Below, one piece after another: positions 34,990 to 37,048 of a DNA stretch of 37,048 bases. The notes under the pieces are model-generated. The model was not told where the DNA came from. It ran no database searches and saw nothing but the letters and a program-made list of their open reading frames with translations. Position numbers and translations under genes: made by a program. This DNA is from Planctomycetota bacterium (GTDB taxonomy: Bacteria; Planctomycetota; B15-G4; SIAN01), in assembly GCA_016872815.1 (NCBI GenBank), contig VGYY01000005.1, positions 1-37,048 of the forward strand, written 5' to 3'. The stretch's first letter is position 1. Each line of letters starts with the position of its first letter.

Positions 34990-35949
34990 CTACAGCCACC
35001 GCCTCCCCCGCAGCCACCGCCAGGTGCACCCGCCCACCAGCGCCATCAGGCCGAGCAGCGCCCACACGCCCCACGGCCGGTCGATCAGCGGCATCGCCCG
35101 GAAGTTCATGCCGAACAGCCCGGCGAGGAGGCTGAGCGGCAGCAGCAGGGTCGCCACCGCGGTCAGCGTGCGCATGGTGACGTTGAGCTCGGTGTTCATC
35201 GCGGTGAGGTGGGCGTCGCGCGCGGCGAGGATGCCGTCGCGGACGGCCTCGAGCAGGTCGTAGATGCGCAGCATGTGGTCGGCGACGTCGCGCAGGTAGG
35301 GCTCCTCCGCCCGCGGGATCAGCGGGTTGCCGCCGCGCGCGAGCGCCTGCATCACGTCGCGCTGGGCGCGCACGACGCGGGCGAGCGCGGCGGTGCGGCG
35401 GCGCAGCTGCTGCAGCTTCTCCAGCGTGTCGGTGGCGGCGCGCTCGAGCGAGCGCTCCTCGAGCTCCTCGGCGCAGTCGATCATCTCGTCGACGCGCTCC
35501 TCGAACACGTCGCACAGGTGATGCAGGATCGCGTGGAGGATCCGCTCGGGCTTGCCGAGGTAGTAGTCGGGGTTGCGTTCGAGCGTCGGGCGGAGCGGGT
35601 CGAGCAGCGGCAGCTCGCGACGCACCACCGAGACCAGCCAGCCGCGGCCGAGGAAGAGCGAGATCTTGCGGGTGTGGACCTCGAGCCCCGGCTCGGGCGC
35701 GTGGACGATCGCCATCAGGTGGCCTTCGAGCTCGCGCAGCAGCGGCGGGTGGTGGGGCTGGAGCGAGTCCTCGAGCGAGTCCTTCGGCAGGTGCAGTTGC
35801 TCGAGGAGGAACGCCTGCTCGGCGGTGTCGGGGACGACCGCCTCGAACCACGCCGGGTGGCGCGCGAGGCCGGCCGCCGCGGCGCGCGCCGCCTCGAGAC
35901 CGGTCGTCGTGCGCCAGCCACCGCCCTCGCCACGGTGGACCCTCAGCAT
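34990..35949 (-). CDS. CorA-family divalent cation transporter
   Basis: FEAVVPDTAEQAFLLEQLHLPKDSLEDSLQPHHPPLLRELEGHLMAIVHAP...RTLTAVATLLLPLSLLAGLFGMNFRAMPLIDRPWGVWALLGLMALVGGCTWRWLRGRRWL (GMN motif, two C-terminal TM helices). Confidence 0.92.
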   Translation of the reverse strand: MLRVHRGEGGGWRTTTGLEAARAAAAGLARHPAWFEAVVPDTAEQAFLLEQLHLPKDSLEDSLQPHHPPLLRELEGHLMAIVHAPEPGLEVHTRKISLFLGRGWLVSVVRRELPLLDPLRPTLERNPDYYLGKPERILHAILHHLCDVFEERVDEMIDCAEELEERSLERAATDTLEKLQQLRRRTAALARVVRAQRDVMQALARGGNPLIPRAEEPYLRDVADHMLRIYDLLEAVRDGILAARDAHLTAMNTELNVTMRTLTAVATLLLPLSLLAGLFGMNFRAMPLIDRPWGVWALLGLMALVGGCTWRWLRGRRWL

Positions 35950-37048
35950 CAGCGTCCTCCAGTCGGGGGCGCGGCGGGCGATCCGGCGCCGGCGCCGGCG
36001 TCGCCGTCGCCATCGAGTCGCACCGGCAGCGGCCGGTCGGCGCGCAGCACGACCTCGCGGTGCGGGAAGGGGATCGCGATGCCGTTGCGCGCGAAGGCAG
36101 CGTCGATCGCGAAGTGCAGGTCGCTGGTGACGCGGCCGGTCTGGCGGGTGTCGGGCAGCCAGAAGGTGAGACGGAAGTCGATCGAACTGTCGTTGAAGCG
36201 CAGGAACCAGACCTCCGGCGCCGGGCGCCGCATCACCCGTCCATCCTTCGCCGCCACCTCGAGCAGGACGTCGCGCACCCGCTTCAGGTCGCTGCCGTAG
36301 GCGACGCCGACCACGATCGACACCCGCATGCGCGGGTCGATCGCGTCGTGGTTCACCACCCGCTGGGTGATGAACTCACGGTTGGGGACCAGCACGTGGA
36401 TGTTGTCGGCGGTTTGGATGGTGGTGGCGCGGATGCCCAGTTCGCGCACGGTCCCGACCTGCCCATCGCCGAGGCTGATGGTGTCGCCCGGCTTGATCGG
36501 CCGCTCCAGCAGCAGGATCAGGCCGCTGACGAAGTTGCTGATGATCTCCTGCAGCCCGAAGCCGATGCCGACCGACAGCGCGGCGACCAGGTAGCCGAGG
36601 TTGGCCAGGTCGAACAGGCGGGTCGCCGCGAGCCAGAAGCCGGCGCCGTGCAGCGCGTAGATCGAGAGCGTCGTGATCGTGTAGCGCGTGCTGCGCAGGA
36701 GCGCGGTCATCGGCAGCAGCACGTCGGTCAGCGCCAGCTTGAGCTGGCGGGCGACGTGCACGGTCAGCACGGCGATCAGCACGGCGAGCAGGACGTCCCA
36801 CCAGGTGCGGCGCGCGACCGGATCGGTCGCGTCCTGCAGCGGCAGGGGGCGCTCGAAGAAGGCGCGCAGGCTGGCGAAGGACGTGCCGGTGAACTGCAGC
36901 ACCAGGAGGAGCAGCACCACGATCACGGCGGCGCGCAGCAGGAAGCGGAGGATCTCGTCGAGCGCATGCAGGCGCGCGCGGTCGAGCGACGCGGCGTCGT
37001 CCTCGTCGGGCGCGCCTTCGCCGCCGCCGCCGCTGCCGCTGCCGCCGC
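35949..37048 (-). CDS. MscS-family mechanosensitive ion channel, N-terminus cut by the window edge
   Basis: YLVAALSVGIGFGLQEIISNFVSGLILLLERPIKPGDTISLGDGQVGTVRELGIRATTIQTADNIHVLVPNREFITQRVVN; the frame stays open to 37048. Confidence 0.92.
   Translation of the reverse strand, partial: GGSGSGGGGEGAPDEDDAASLDRARLHALDEILRFLLRAAVIVVLLLLVLQFTGTSFASLRAFFERPLPLQDATDPVARRTWWDVLLAVLIAVLTVHVARQLKLALTDVLLPMTALLRSTRYTITTLSIYALHGAGFWLAATRLFDLANLGYLVAALSVGIGFGLQEIISNFVSGLILLLERPIKPGDTISLGDGQVGTVRELGIRATTIQTADNIHVLVPNREFITQRVVNHDAIDPRMRVSIVVGVAYGSDLKRVRDVLLEVAAKDGRVMRRPAPEVWFLRFNDSSIDFRLTFWLPDTRQTGRVTSDLHFAIDAAFARNGIAIPFPHREVVLRADRPLPVRLDGDGDAGAGAGSPAAPPTGGR

Noticed and set aside
36990-37048. (gcc)n-like low-complexity tract at the right edge
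   Set aside because: Reads as a Gly/Ser-rich linker in the open MscS frame; ordinary in GC-rich genomes.
1-37048. CRISPR array, tRNA/rRNA, IS element, prophage or defence island
   Set aside because: No regularly spaced repeats, no cloverleaf or rRNA-like stretches, and no transposase, integrase or phage-structural motifs seen on reading the translations.

Overview
GC-rich (roughly 70% GC) chromosomal window. The gene content (CRTAC1/UnbV-type FG-GAP protein, DUF1579-like and DUF1326-like proteins, many lipoproteins, carboxypeptidase-regulatory-like secreted protein) suggests a Planctomycetota- or Acidobacteriota-like bacterium; that taxonomy is an inference. I support about 31 protein-coding genes and found no rRNA, tRNA, CRISPR array, IS element or phage. 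The main content is: (1) a + strand three-gene molybdenum hydroxylase operon (2721-6738) resembling 4-hydroxybenzoyl-CoA reductase in gene order C-A-B, including a C-X15-C-X7-C-X8-C [4Fe-4S] loop in the FAD subunit; (2) a second, - strand molybdenum hydroxylase operon (16639-12623) of the Tat-exported PaoABC/isoquinoline-oxidoreductase type, whose FAD subunit has lost most of the equivalent cluster cysteines and which carries an extra 77-aa Cys-rich ORF; (3) an aromatic-type Rieske oxygenase, an ATP-grasp ligase and a NYN protein; (4) xylA-xylB; (5) two PurE paralogs in tandem, flanked by short direct repeats; (6) transport and envelope genes (DMT, MFS, OprO/P-like porin, CorA, MscS). Points worth a second look include an in-frame TGA at a probable Trp position in a DUF1579-like gene, a 22-bp perfect palindrome containing both stop codons of a convergent gene pair, a 28-bp low-GC tandem repeat upstream of the second purE, and a predicted lipoprotein SAM-methyltransferase. 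Start codons are judged by eye. Family calls come from recognised motifs, not database searches.
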